Position numbers and translations under genes: made by a program
Shown here: piece after piece, positions 9,038 to 17,765 of the stretch
Layout: each line of letters opens with the position of its first letter
Position numbering within the stretch: the stretch's first letter is position 1
Notes under the pieces: generated by a model
The model's input: the letters and a program-made list of their open reading frames with translations, nothing else
What the model was told of the DNA's origin: nothing
Databases searched by the model: none
NCBI GenBank assembly: GCA_016793115.1
Contig: JAEUIN010000215.1
Coordinates: 1 to 64,000 of the forward strand
Length of the DNA stretch: 64,000 nucleotides
From: Planctomycetaceae bacterium
GTDB taxonomy: Bacteria; Planctomycetota; Planctomycetia; Pirellulales; PNKZ01
Direction of reading: 5' to 3'

Positions 9038-11329
9038 CTACGCCGACGCCGTGCTGGCGTATTTCAGCCGGCCATGATAGACGGCCGTGAGCGATTTGAT
9101 GAGGCTGTCTTCGACGATCCGCAACTGTTGCAGAGTCAGGCCCGATTCGTCGAACTGGCCGTCGAGCAGCTTGTTCATGCCGATCTGCTCGACGAGGTTT
9201 TCGATGCGCGAGGGGGTCGGCTCGACCAATGCCCGCGACGCGCTTTCGACGGAATCGGCCAGCATGAGAATCGCGGCTTCGACCGTCTGCGGCTTCGGCC
9301 CCGGATAGCGATAAGAGCTCTCCTGCACCTCGCCGGCCTCGGGATTCGCTTCGCTCTGTTCGCTCGCCCGGCGATAGAAATACTCGACGAGCGTCGTGCC
9401 GTGGTGTTGCTCGATGAAGTCGATGATCGGCTGCGGCAGGTGATGCTGGCGGGCCAAATCGGCCCCGTCTTTCACGTGCGCGATAATGATCAGCGTGCTC
9501 ATCGCCGGCAGCAAGTTTTCATGGCGATTCCCTTGCAGGCCTTGGTTTTCCACGAAGTAGTTCGGCTTGAGCATCTTGCCGATGTCGTGGAAATAGGCCC
9601 CGATGCGGAGCAGCAACCCGCGGGCGCCGATCTGCTCGGCCGCGGCTTCGGCGATCGACGCCACGTTGATCGAGTGGTTGTAGGTGCCCGGGGCGCGGCG
9701 CACGAGTTCCTGCATCAGCGGATGCGACGGATCGGCCAACTCCAAGAGGCTCATATCCGTGAGCACGCCGAACAGCCGCTCGATATACGGCAGCAGTCCG
9801 GTCATGAGGAAGCCGGTCAGGAACGTCCAAAGGGCGTTGCGGCCGGCGTGCTTCAACACCGTTTCGCCCAGCGGCTGCTCGTCGAGCAGCGCCATGCCGA
9901 CGGTCAGCAGAAACGCGACCACGCCCGACACCAAGCCGACGCGAATCAGCTTGCCGCGGGTGCGAATCGCGTCGAGTTGCAGCACCGCCGCGGCCACCGT
10001 GCCCATCAGCACGATGAACTCGCCCAAGCCTTCGCCGCCGGTCATGGCGACGATGATCGCCATCGAGGTCGAAAGAATCAGCGCCACGTCGCGGTGGTAG
10101 GCGATGCCGAACGTCATGCTGAACAGCAGCAGCGGAATCAACTCGGCCCGCCACGGATCGGCCGTCGTCCAGTGCACGGCCGTGATCACGGCGATCGCCG
10201 AGGCCAGCATGGTGGCGAACAACAGCATGTCGCTGAGCAGCTTGCGCTCGCGGTAATAAACGTAGTAGCCGCAGAGCACGTACAGCGCGAAAATCATGCA
10301 GAACACCGCCAGCGAGCGCTCGAGGCGGCGCGAGAGCGGCAATTGATCGACGTATTGGTTGTATTCCAAGCGGAGCAAATCGAGCGTGTCGACGCTGATC
10401 TTCTCGCCGGCCTTGGCCAACGACTGCCCCACCTCGTACTTCGTGAACTCCGTCTTCACGGCCGCTTCGGCTTCCGCCTGCTTCTTGCGGCTCTCTTCGT
10501 CGTCGAGCGTGAGCGTCGAGTGCAGCCGCGGCACGCCGGGCGTCGGCGAGGTGAGCAGCCAGGTCGCCACCCGTTCGCCGGCCGCCGAGTTGCCGAGCTG
10601 GTCGCGCACCAGGTTCTTGATCCGCGTGCCGTCGCCCAGCAGCACTTCGGTGAGCAACACGCGCGACTGCCCTTTGGGTTCGCCCGCCGGGTAGACGAAA
10701 ATATCTTTCTGGTTGCGCGTGCTGCTGTGTGCGTCGGGGAGCGTCTGCAAAACGCCGCGCTCTTTAAGCGGCTCGAAGATGCCGTCGACGGCGACTTTCA
10801 ACTTCTCCGGACCGCCCAGCGCCACCAGCGCCGAGCGGAACTGCTTGTACTGTTCGGCGTCGACCGCCGGATCGACCGGCTTCGCGTTCGCTTCGGCGAC
10901 CGGCGCCTGAAACTGCTTCCAAACGCCTTCCTTGAGAGTCGCCGGAGTCTCGGTATTCACGATCTCCGTGAGCGCCAGATCGAGCGAGGCGCGCAGCAGG
11001 TCCAAGTCTTTCGCGTCTTGCCGGTAGACGTAGGGCGTCTGCTCGCGGGCCCGATCGCGTGCCTTTTCCGTGGCGAAGGCGTCGGGGCGTTGAAACGGCA
11101 CGCGGGCCGTGACGTCGCGCGCAGGCACGTAGTTCTCGCGAAACGTAAACGCCGGGGCCCACGCGCCGCTGATGCCCCAAATGGCCGCCGCGGTCGCGAA
11201 GCACATCAGCAACCGCAGCAGCACGTCGACGCGCTGCAGAGCCATCAACGAGCGCTCGAAGCGGCTCGGCGGCAACTCCAGCGCCGCGACCCGACTCGAC
11301 CTCAATTTTCGCTTACCGCCGGTGGCCAT
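9038..11329 (-). CDS. 7TM-HD membrane phosphohydrolase (PgpH-like)
   Basis: A 763-residue membrane protein of the 7TMR-HDED plus HD architecture: one N-terminal membrane segment, a large outer domain to about residue 320, seven membrane segments between about 325 and 520, then a cytoplasmic HD domain with HSINVASIAEAAAEQIG and AYFHDIGKM. The best-known relatives (PgpH) hydrolyse cyclic di-AMP; whether this one does cannot be read here. It starts six bases after the phoH stop and precedes ybeY, so the three are likely one transcript. Confidence 0.85.
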   Translation of the reverse strand: MATGGKRKLRSSRVAALELPPSRFERSLMALQRVDVLLRLLMCFATAAAIWGISGAWAPAFTFRENYVPARDVTARVPFQRPDAFATEKARDRAREQTPYVYRQDAKDLDLLRASLDLALTEIVNTETPATLKEGVWKQFQAPVAEANAKPVDPAVDAEQYKQFRSALVALGGPEKLKVAVDGIFEPLKERGVLQTLPDAHSSTRNQKDIFVYPAGEPKGQSRVLLTEVLLGDGTRIKNLVRDQLGNSAAGERVATWLLTSPTPGVPRLHSTLTLDDEESRKKQAEAEAAVKTEFTKYEVGQSLAKAGEKISVDTLDLLRLEYNQYVDQLPLSRRLERSLAVFCMIFALYVLCGYYVYYRERKLLSDMLLFATMLASAIAVITAVHWTTADPWRAELIPLLLFSMTFGIAYHRDVALILSTSMAIIVAMTGGEGLGEFIVLMGTVAAAVLQLDAIRTRGKLIRVGLVSGVVAFLLTVGMALLDEQPLGETVLKHAGRNALWTFLTGFLMTGLLPYIERLFGVLTDMSLLELADPSHPLMQELVRRAPGTYNHSINVASIAEAAAEQIGARGLLLRIGAYFHDIGKMLKPNYFVENQGLQGNRHENLLPAMSTLIIIAHVKDGADLARQHHLPQPIIDFIEQHHGTTLVEYFYRRASEQSEANPEAGEVQESSYRYPGPKPQTVEAAILMLADSVESASRALVEPTPSRIENLVEQIGMNKLLDGQFDESGLTLQQLRIVEDSLIKSLTAVYHGRLKYASTASA

Positions 11330-11335
11330 GGGCGT

Positions 11336-12322
11336 TTAGTGCTTCTGCCGCTTGTGAGCCGGGCCTTCGTCGTAGGCGCGGACGATCTCTTGCACCAGCC
11401 GGTGGCGAACGATGTCGGCGCCCGAAAGCGTGATCACGCCCAGGCCTTCGATGCCGTTCAAGCGGCGCATCGCGTCGATCAGGCCGCTCTGCGTGTGCGA
11501 CGGCAAGTCGACCTGCGTCATATCGCCCGAGACGACGATCTTCGACGAGCGTCCCATGCGCGTGAGAAACATCTTCATCTGCGAGATCGTGGCGTTTTGA
11601 GCCTCGTCGAGAATGATGAAGGCGTCGTTGAGCGTGCGGCCGCGCATGTAGGCCAGCGGCACGACTTCGATCACGTCTTGCTCGGTGAGCCGCTTGAGCA
11701 TTTCGTAGTCCATCATCTCGCGGAGCGCGTCGAGCAGCGGACGGAGATACGGATTGATCTTGGCCTGCATGTCGCCCGGCAAATAGCCGAGGCTCTCGCC
11801 GGCTTCCACGGCCGGCCGCACGAGCACGATCTTCTTCACCCGCTCGGCTTTCAGCGCGGCGACGGCCATCGCCACGGCCAAGTACGTCTTGCCGGTGCCC
11901 GCCGGCCCGGCGGCGAGCACGACGTCGTGATCCAAGATCGTGCGGATATAGCGGGCCTGGCCGGCCGTCTTCGGCTGCACCTTGCGGCCCGGCTGGAAGA
12001 CGTCGATCACCGGCAGTTCGACGAGCGGCCCCTTGTCGGCGGCCGGATTTCCGCCGGGGCCGTGGCCGAGCGTATTGCCCAGCGTCCGTTCGACTTCGGT
12101 AAAATCCAAGTTGCCGTGCGTCGCCAGAAAGTGCTTCAGCTGTTCGAAAATTTCCGTCGCTTTCACGACCGATTGCTCGGCCCCTTCGACGACAATCTGG
12201 CCGCTGCGCGCGGCGATTCGCACGTCGAGTGCTTCACGGATGCGGCGGAGATGTTGATCGCGCGGACCGAAGAGCGACAGCAAGGCCTGCGGGTCGTCGA
12301 CGGAAATTGTTGCTTCGCTCAT
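11336..12322 (-). CDS. phoH: PhoH-family ATPase
   Basis: A 328-residue PhoH/YbeZ-type protein: an N-terminal KH-like region (about residues 1-90), then the ATPase domain with Walker A GPAGTGKTYLA near 143, the family block RPAVEAGESLGYLPGDMQAK and Walker B FIILDEAQN. Relatives act with YbeY in RNA metabolism. It is the first gene of the phoH, 7TM-HD, ybeY group. The start ATG at 12322 agrees with the family N-terminus. Confidence 0.92.
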   Translation of the reverse strand: MSEATISVDDPQALLSLFGPRDQHLRRIREALDVRIAARSGQIVVEGAEQSVVKATEIFEQLKHFLATHGNLDFTEVERTLGNTLGHGPGGNPAADKGPLVELPVIDVFQPGRKVQPKTAGQARYIRTILDHDVVLAAGPAGTGKTYLAVAMAVAALKAERVKKIVLVRPAVEAGESLGYLPGDMQAKINPYLRPLLDALREMMDYEMLKRLTEQDVIEVVPLAYMRGRTLNDAFIILDEAQNATISQMKMFLTRMGRSSKIVVSGDMTQVDLPSHTQSGLIDAMRRLNGIEGLGVITLSGADIVRHRLVQEIVRAYDEGPAHKRQKH

Positions 12323-12508
12323 TCAGGGGCGTCGCGGGGGCGACGCATAGGACCACGAATTCGCCCGATGCATTGGGCGATAGTTATAGTATCCCACACG
12401 GCAAACTCCTAGGCGGATCGCCACAGAGATTTCCGCAACGGCTTACTATGAAAAGGGTTACGAGCGATAGCACTGCGTCGAATTGTCGCACCGACAGCCG
12501 GGGAACGG

Positions 12509-13381
12509 CTACATCCACCAAGTCCAAAACGCCCAAGCCGCCGGCGCGGCTAGGAGCGGCGAGTCGATCAAGTCGAGCACGCCGCCGAACCCGGGCATCC
12601 AAGTGCTCGAATCCTTGCGTCCGAAATCGCGTTTCAAGAGCGACTCGATCAGGTCGCCCGCGGTGCCGGTCAGCCCGACGACCACGGCATACGCGATCCA
12701 GGTCGTGAGCACCGCCGGCTGGAACTGCTCGTCGGCCACGAGCAATCCGGTCCGCCACGCCACGACCGTGCCGCCGATGAGCGAGAACAGCACGCCGCCG
12801 GCCAGCCCTTCCCAAGTCTTCCCCGGGCTGAGCTTCGGGGCCATCTTGTGCCGGCCGATCAACCGGCCGACGGTGTAAGCCCCGATATCGGCCAGTTTCA
12901 CGACGACGAGCATCGACACCAGCGGCACGATCGTCGCCCCGCCGGCGACCAACCGCAGCCGCACGATGAAGCTCATCAGGAACCCGACGTAGACGAGCCC
13001 CAGCACGCTCAGGCCCAGCCGTTCGGTCACTTGCTTCGACACGTCTTTGTCGTAGCGGAAGATCTCCGTAAGCACGACGAGCAGCAGCGCGGCGGCCAAC
13101 GCCGCCAACTGCCACGCCCCGGCGTGCCGCTCATCCGCCCACCCCGCCGCGGCGACGATCGCCAAGTTGCCGAAATAGATCGGGCAGGCCGCGATATTCG
13201 GCTCGCGCGTGCGGACCATCGAAAGAAACTCTTGCGTGCCGCCGACGGCGAGCACCAGCGCCAGCGGCAACAGCGCCATTCCCGGCCGCGCATAGCCTGC
13301 GACGCCGTTCAAGTCGATCCACACCAGCGCAACGAGCAAGGCGATGAACACCGTGCCCAAGAGTAGCCGCCAACGAAGCAT
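12509..13381 (-). CDS. cdsA: Phosphatidate cytidylyltransferase
   Basis: A 290-residue integral membrane enzyme that makes CDP-diacylglycerol. About eight hydrophobic segments are visible, with the conserved K-(S/T)-P-G-K-T-W-E-G block (KLSPGKTWEGLAGG) and the C-terminal signature GDLIESLLKRDFGRKDSS plus PGFGGVLDLIDS. It lies downstream of uppS on the same strand, the usual order for lipid-carrier and phospholipid genes, but the gap between them carries an inverted REP pair. Confidence 0.93.
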   Translation of the reverse strand: MLRWRLLLGTVFIALLVALVWIDLNGVAGYARPGMALLPLALVLAVGGTQEFLSMVRTREPNIAACPIYFGNLAIVAAAGWADERHAGAWQLAALAAALLLVVLTEIFRYDKDVSKQVTERLGLSVLGLVYVGFLMSFIVRLRLVAGGATIVPLVSMLVVVKLADIGAYTVGRLIGRHKMAPKLSPGKTWEGLAGGVLFSLIGGTVVAWRTGLLVADEQFQPAVLTTWIAYAVVVGLTGTAGDLIESLLKRDFGRKDSSTWMPGFGGVLDLIDSPLLAAPAAWAFWTWWM

Positions 13382-13415
13382 AGGAGTGTGATCGTAGCTG
13401 CGATGTTAAGAGTTA

Positions 13416-13494
13416 GCGAGCGGCGGGGTTGATCCCCGCCGTCTTCTCCGACAATCGTAAATGCCGGACGGCGGGGATAAACCCCGCCGCTCGC
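13416..13494. repeat. Inverted pair of RAYT-type REP palindromes, family A
   Basis: Two head-to-head copies lie at 13416-13443 and 13467-13494, separated by 23 bases. Each has the foot GCGAG, arms CGGCGGGG and CCCCGCCG around a four-base loop (TTGA, or TTTA in the inverted copy), and ends in TC. The same sequence flanks the RAYT gene at 62.3-62.9 kb. The pair forms a BIME-like unit in the uppS-cdsA gap. Confidence 0.9.
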
Positions 13495-13506
13495 AAAGAC
13501 GTCACA

Positions 13507-14277
13507 CTAGCTCAGCAAATCCGCGTCGTTCAACCCGCCGAACTTCCGGTTCCGCGCCGCGAAGTCGCGGATCGCCGCGTGCAGTTGCGGCTCGCGAAAC
13601 TCCGGCCAGCACGTTTCCGTCACCCAAAACTCCGCATAACTGATCTGCCACAGCAGATAGTTGCTGAACCGCATTTCGCCCGCCGTGCGAATCAGCAAGT
13701 CCGGGTCGGGCATGCCGGCCGTGTAGAGCTTCGCTTCGATCGCCCCTTCGTCGAGCGTCGCCGGGTCGAGCTTGCCGACCTTCACCTCGGCGGCGATCTT
13801 TTTCACGGCGTCGAGAATCTCGCCCCGCGCGCCGTAGTTGATCGCCAGGCAAAGATTCAGCCCCGTATGGCTCGCCGTCATCTCGATCGTGCGGTCCATC
13901 TCGGCCTGCACCGAGGGCGGAATGCCGTCGCGCCGGCCGATCACCGTCAGCCGAATCTTCTCGCGCAGGAGCAAGGCCCGCTCTTCGATCAAATACTGCT
14001 CGAGCAGGTGCATCAGGAAGTCGAGTTCCGGCTGCGGCCGCTTCCAGTTCTCGCTCGATAAGCAATAAAGCGTGAGCTGCTCCAGCTTCAGCCGCGCACA
14101 TTCTTCCGTCACGGCCCGCACGCTGGCCACGCCGCGGCGATGCCCTTCGATGCGCGGCAAGCCTTGCCGTTGTGCCCAGCGACCGTTGCCGTCCATAATC
14201 ACGGCCACATGCCGCGGCCGCTTCTCCGGCGGCACGTCGGCCAGCGTCTCGCGTTGTTCGGCCACGGCTTCAGTCAC
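13507..14277 (-). CDS. uppS: Isoprenyl transferase (undecaprenyl diphosphate synthase family)
   Basis: A cis-prenyltransferase that makes the C55 lipid carrier for wall and envelope polymers. Clear blocks: HVAIMDGNGRWA with the catalytic Asp, LPRIEGHRRG, LYCLSSENWKRP and the C-terminal DLLIRTAGEMRFSNYLLWQ with the metal-binding E. The frame is open to an ATG at 14391, but those 38 residues read through an inverted pair of palindromic repeats; the GTG at 14277 gives 256 residues, the usual family length, and is preferred. Confidence 0.88.
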   Translation of the reverse strand: MTEAVAEQRETLADVPPEKRPRHVAVIMDGNGRWAQRQGLPRIEGHRRGVASVRAVTEECARLKLEQLTLYCLSSENWKRPQPELDFLMHLLEQYLIEERALLLREKIRLTVIGRRDGIPPSVQAEMDRTIEMTASHTGLNLCLAINYGARGEILDAVKKIAAEVKVGKLDPATLDEGAIEAKLYTAGMPDPDLLIRTAGEMRFSNYLLWQISYAEFWVTETCWPEFREPQLHAAIRDFAARNRKFGGLNDADLLS

Positions 14278-14298
14278 GCTTAGTTGATCTCTTTCGCT

Positions 14299-14377
14299 GG
14301 GTGGCACTGGTGGCTCGCCCACCAGTGTCTTCCTCCCGCAAGCTAATGCACTGGTGGACAAGCCACCAGTGGCACCC
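14299..14377. repeat. Inverted pair of palindromic repeats, family B
   Basis: Two opposed copies at 14299-14327 and 14349-14377 share arms CACTGGTGG and CCACCAGTG, with a flanking GGGTGC or GCACCC. They fill the gap between purA and uppS, and overlap the unlikely N-terminal extension of uppS. Confidence 0.85.
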
Positions 14378-14401
14378 GCTCCCAACCGCAATCCTCGCGC
14401 T

Positions 14402-15730
14402 CTAGCTCTTCACAAACGTCGGCGGCGCCCAATTCGCCCCCGGCGCAAACATCGTCTGCGCCCGGTCCGGCCCCACCGAGGCAATCTCCACCGGCCGGCC
14501 CAGGATCTTTCCGAGTCCCGCGATATACGCCTTCGCATTCGCCGGCAGATCGTCCCAGCGAGTCAGATTGCTGATGTCCTGCTGCCAACCGGCGAACGTC
14601 GTATACACCGGCTTCGCGTCGCGCAGATCGTCGACATGGCTCGGGAACGTCTCCACCCGCTTGCCGTTGATCTCGTACGCCGTGCAAACCTGAATCTCTT
14701 TCAATTCGCTCAACACGTCGAGCAACATCACGGCCAAAGTCGTCACACCGCTCAGCCGCGCCGTATAGCGCGCCGCCACCGCATCAAACCAGCCGCAGCG
14801 CCGCGGACGGCGCGTCACCGTGCCGTATTCGTTTCCCAGATCGCGCAAATGCTGGCCGATGTCGTTGTCTTGCTCGGTCGGGAAAGGCCCGCCGCCGACG
14901 CGCGTGCCGTACGCTTTCACGACTCCGATGATCCGCTTGTAGAAGCTCCCCGGCACGCCGCTTCCCGAGGCGATGCCCAGCCCCGAGCTGTTGCTGCTCG
15001 TCACATAGGGATACGTGCCGTGGTCGACGTCGAGCAGCGCTCCTTGCGCCCCTTCGAACAGCATCCGCTTGTCGGCGTCGACGGCGTCGAGCAGCAGCGC
15101 CGTCGTGTCGCCCACAAACGGCTTCAACCGCTCGCCGTAGCCGGAATAGTCGGCGATGATCTTCTCGGCGTCGAGCTTCGGCGCATCGCCGGCCGGGGCG
15201 ATCGTTTGCAGAAACGAATTCTTCTCCACGGCCACCTTGCGCACCCGCTCCGCGAAGCCGGGCCGAAACAAGTCGCCCAAGCGAAACGCGTTCACACGGC
15301 CGACCTTGTCGCGGTAGCACGGCCCGATGCCCCGTTGCGTCGTGCCGATCGCCTCGCCGCAGCTCACCGCGCGGGCCTCGGTCAGCCGGTCTTCCTCCAA
15401 GTGCCAGGGAAAGATCACATGGGCCCGATCGCTGATCACCATGTTGCGGTCGACGCGCACGTCGCGGGCCAACAGCCCGTCGATTTCCCCCAAGATGCTC
15501 GGCGGATTGAGCACCACGCCGCCGGTGATGACGTTCCGCACCTTCGGGTTCAGGATGCCGCTGGGGATCAGCGAGAGCTTATAGGTCTGCCCGCCGGTGA
15601 CGACCGTGTGGCCGGCATTGGCCCCGCCCTGGTAGCGAACGACGAGGTCGTGGTTCTCAGTCAGCAGGTCGACAATCTTCCCCTTGGCTTCGTCGCCCCA
15701 TTGCAGACCGATCACGCAAGTTCCCGGCAC
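14402..15730 (-). CDS. purA: Adenylosuccinate synthetase
   Basis: A 442-residue GTP-dependent enzyme that converts IMP to adenylosuccinate in AMP synthesis. The N-terminal GLQWGDEAKGKIVDLL P-loop-like motif, the catalytic Asp/His (GGANAGHTVV), GIGPCYRDKVGR, and the GAQGALLDVDHGTYPYVTSS block are all present. Length matches the family (about 430). It opens the minus-strand group that continues into uppS. Upstream is a 349-base divergent gap to the sulfatase. Confidence 0.96.
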   Translation of the reverse strand: MPGTCVIGLQWGDEAKGKIVDLLTENHDLVVRYQGGANAGHTVVTGGQTYKLSLIPSGILNPKVRNVITGGVVLNPPSILGEIDGLLARDVRVDRNMVISDRAHVIFPWHLEEDRLTEARAVSCGEAIGTTQRGIGPCYRDKVGRVNAFRLGDLFRPGFAERVRKVAVEKNSFLQTIAPAGDAPKLDAEKIIADYSGYGERLKPFVGDTTALLLDAVDADKRMLFEGAQGALLDVDHGTYPYVTSSNSSGLGIASGSGVPGSFYKRIIGVVKAYGTRVGGGPFPTEQDNDIGQHLRDLGNEYGTVTRRPRRCGWFDAVAARYTARLSGVTTLAVMLLDVLSELKEIQVCTAYEINGKRVETFPSHVDDLRDAKPVYTTFAGWQQDISNLTRWDDLPANAKAYIAGLGKILGRPVEIASVGPDRAQTMFAPGANWAPPTFVKS

Positions 15731-16079
15731 GGCACACTCTCATTGCAGAAGGCAAGCATCGTTCCAAACCCAATAGTCTAGGGAAGCGGGTTCAGACCTT
15801 CAAGGAGCGATAAAAACCGTGAAATCACGCTGCCGCCGGTGCGGCCGACGCGACCGGCGGTTGGCGCGCAGCTTTCGCGACCGCGCGCCGCGACCGCACG
15901 CAACGCAAACCCGCCGCTCATGCTTTAACCCCATTTCTTCCGCCGCGCGCCAGGAATTTCGTGCATTTCAGCGTCCGCCGGCGTTCCCATCGCGCACCGA
16001 TTCGTTCTACTACACGCGTCTGCGGCTTGTCGCGTTTAGCCTCACTTCGTGTCTCGTGCATCTCGCGAAAGGTCCTGTT
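15731..16079. other. Divergent intergenic region purA / arylsulfatase
   Basis: The frame of the sulfatase stays open back to 15819, but the 87 codons before 16080 are Arg-rich and lack a signal peptide, so this is treated as non-coding. It should carry the divergent promoters of purA and the sulfatase; I see no convincing -35/-10 pair. Confidence 0.5.
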
Positions 16080-17750
16080 ATGTCACGCTTAGCGCATTGC
16101 TCGCTCGCTTGGTTTCCTCGCTCATCGAAACTCGCGGCCGTCGTCGTCGGCTTGTTCGGCTTAGTCGGCTCGGCGCACGCCGCCGATCGGAAGCCGAACA
16201 TCTTGTTCATCGTGTCCGACGACACCGGCTACGGCGACCTCGGTCCCTACGGCGGCGGCGAAGGGCGCGGCATGCCCACCCCGAACATCGACCGCATGGC
16301 GGCCGACGGCATGACGTTCTTCTCCTTCTACGCGCAGCCGAGTTGCACGCCGGGGCGGGCCGCCATGCAGACCGGGCGGATTCCGAATCGCAGCGGCCTG
16401 ACGACCGTCGCCTTTCAAGGACAAGGCGGCGGCTTGCCCGCGGCCGAATGGACGATCGCGTCGGTGCTCAAAACGGCCGGCTACAAAACCTATTTCACCG
16501 GCAAGTGGCACCTGGGCGAGGCCGACTACGCGCTCCCCAACGCGCAAGGCTACGACGTGATGAAGCACGCCTTTCTCTATCACTGCAACGCCTACACCTA
16601 CGGCGACCCCACTTGGTTTCCCGACATGGATCCCGAGCTGCGCGCCATGTTCGACAAAGTGACCAAGGGCTCCCTCTCCGGCAACGCGGGCGAAGAGGCC
16701 AAGGAAGACTGGAAGGTCAACGGCCAATATGTCGACACGCCCGCCGCAGGAATCGTCGGCATTCCGTTTCTCGATAAATACGTCGAGCAGTCGGGCCTGG
16801 AGTTCCTCGACGACGCCGCGAAGAATCCCGATCAGCCGTTCTACATCAATATCAACTTCATGAAGGTGCATCAGCCGAACTTGCCCGCACCGGAATTCCA
16901 AGGCAAGTCGCTCTCGAAATCGAAATACGCCGATTCCGTCGTCGAGCTCGATGCCCGCATCGGCCGCGTGATGGATAAGCTCCGCGAATTGAAGCTCGAC
17001 GACAATACGTTGGTGTTCTACACGACCGACAACGGCGCCTGGCAAGACGTCTACCCCGACGCCGGCTACACGCCGTTTCGCGGCACCAAAGGCACGGTGC
17101 GCGAAGGGGGCAGCCGAGTGCCGGCCATCGCCGTCTGGCCCGGCAAAATCAAGGGCGGCGCACGCAATCACGACATCGTCGGCGGACTCGACCTCATGGC
17201 CACGTTCGCCGCCGCGGCCGGCGCTGAGATGCCGAAGAACGACCGCGAAGACAAGCCGATTTATTTCGACAGCGTCGACATGTCGCCCGTGTTGCTGGGC
17301 ACCGGCAAGAGCGCGCGGAAGTCTTGGTTCTTCTTCACCGAAAACGAGCTGACGCCCGGTGCGGCCCGCGTGGGCAACTACAAAGCGGTGTTCAATCTCC
17401 GCGGCGACAACGGCCAAGCCACCGGCGGCCTCGCCGTCGATTCCAATCTCGGCTGGAAGGGGCCGGAGAAGTACGTGGCCACCGCGCCGCAGATTTTCGA
17501 TCTCTGGCAAGATCCGCAAGAGCGCTACGACATCTTTATGAACAACTACACGGAGCGGACTTGGACGATGGTCACGTTCAACGACGCCATCGGCAAGCTC
17601 ATGAAGACCTACATCGAATATCCGCCGCGAAAGCTGCAGAGCGAGGTCTACACCGGCCCGATCACGATCTCCAATTACCAAAAGTTTCAATGGGTGCGCG
17701 AGCAGCTCATGAAAGACGGCGTCCACCTTCCGCTTCCCACGGGCAACTAA
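16080..17750 (+). CDS. Secreted arylsulfatase
   Basis: A 556-residue type I sulfatase. After a signal peptide (hydrophobic run VVVGLFGLVG, cleavage near SAHA-A) comes the N-terminal metal block NILFIVSDDTGYGD and the formylglycine motif CTPGR at about residues 89-93 (C is the residue converted), then GKWHLGE and the Asn/Lys metal site FYTTDNGAW. It removes sulfate esters, probably from algal polysaccharides in the periplasm (inference from planctomycete lifestyle). The ATG at 16080 is chosen for the signal peptide. A secreted HAD phosphatase follows 15 bases later, likely in the same operon. Confidence 0.9.
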   Translation: MSRLAHCSLAWFPRSSKLAAVVVGLFGLVGSAHAADRKPNILFIVSDDTGYGDLGPYGGGEGRGMPTPNIDRMAADGMTFFSFYAQPSCTPGRAAMQTGRIPNRSGLTTVAFQGQGGGLPAAEWTIASVLKTAGYKTYFTGKWHLGEADYALPNAQGYDVMKHAFLYHCNAYTYGDPTWFPDMDPELRAMFDKVTKGSLSGNAGEEAKEDWKVNGQYVDTPAAGIVGIPFLDKYVEQSGLEFLDDAAKNPDQPFYININFMKVHQPNLPAPEFQGKSLSKSKYADSVVELDARIGRVMDKLRELKLDDNTLVFYTTDNGAWQDVYPDAGYTPFRGTKGTVREGGSRVPAIAVWPGKIKGGARNHDIVGGLDLMATFAAAAGAEMPKNDREDKPIYFDSVDMSPVLLGTGKSARKSWFFFTENELTPGAARVGNYKAVFNLRGDNGQATGGLAVDSNLGWKGPEKYVATAPQIFDLWQDPQERYDIFMNNYTERTWTMVTFNDAIGKLMKTYIEYPPRKLQSEVYTGPITISNYQKFQWVREQLMKDGVHLPLPTGN

Positions 17751-17765
17751 CGGAGGCGCAAATCC

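Noticed and set aside
9008..12412. 1134-codon open frame on the plus strand
   Set aside because: It is antisense to the 7TM-HD and phoH genes, has no recognisable family and is rich in Arg/His/Gln as expected of a shadow frame.
14278..14391. N-terminal extension of uppS
   Set aside because: Encoded by palindromic repeats; the family length is reached from the GTG at 14277.
15819..16079. N-terminal extension of the arylsulfatase
   Set aside because: Arg-rich with no signal peptide; the ATG at 16080 gives a proper signal.
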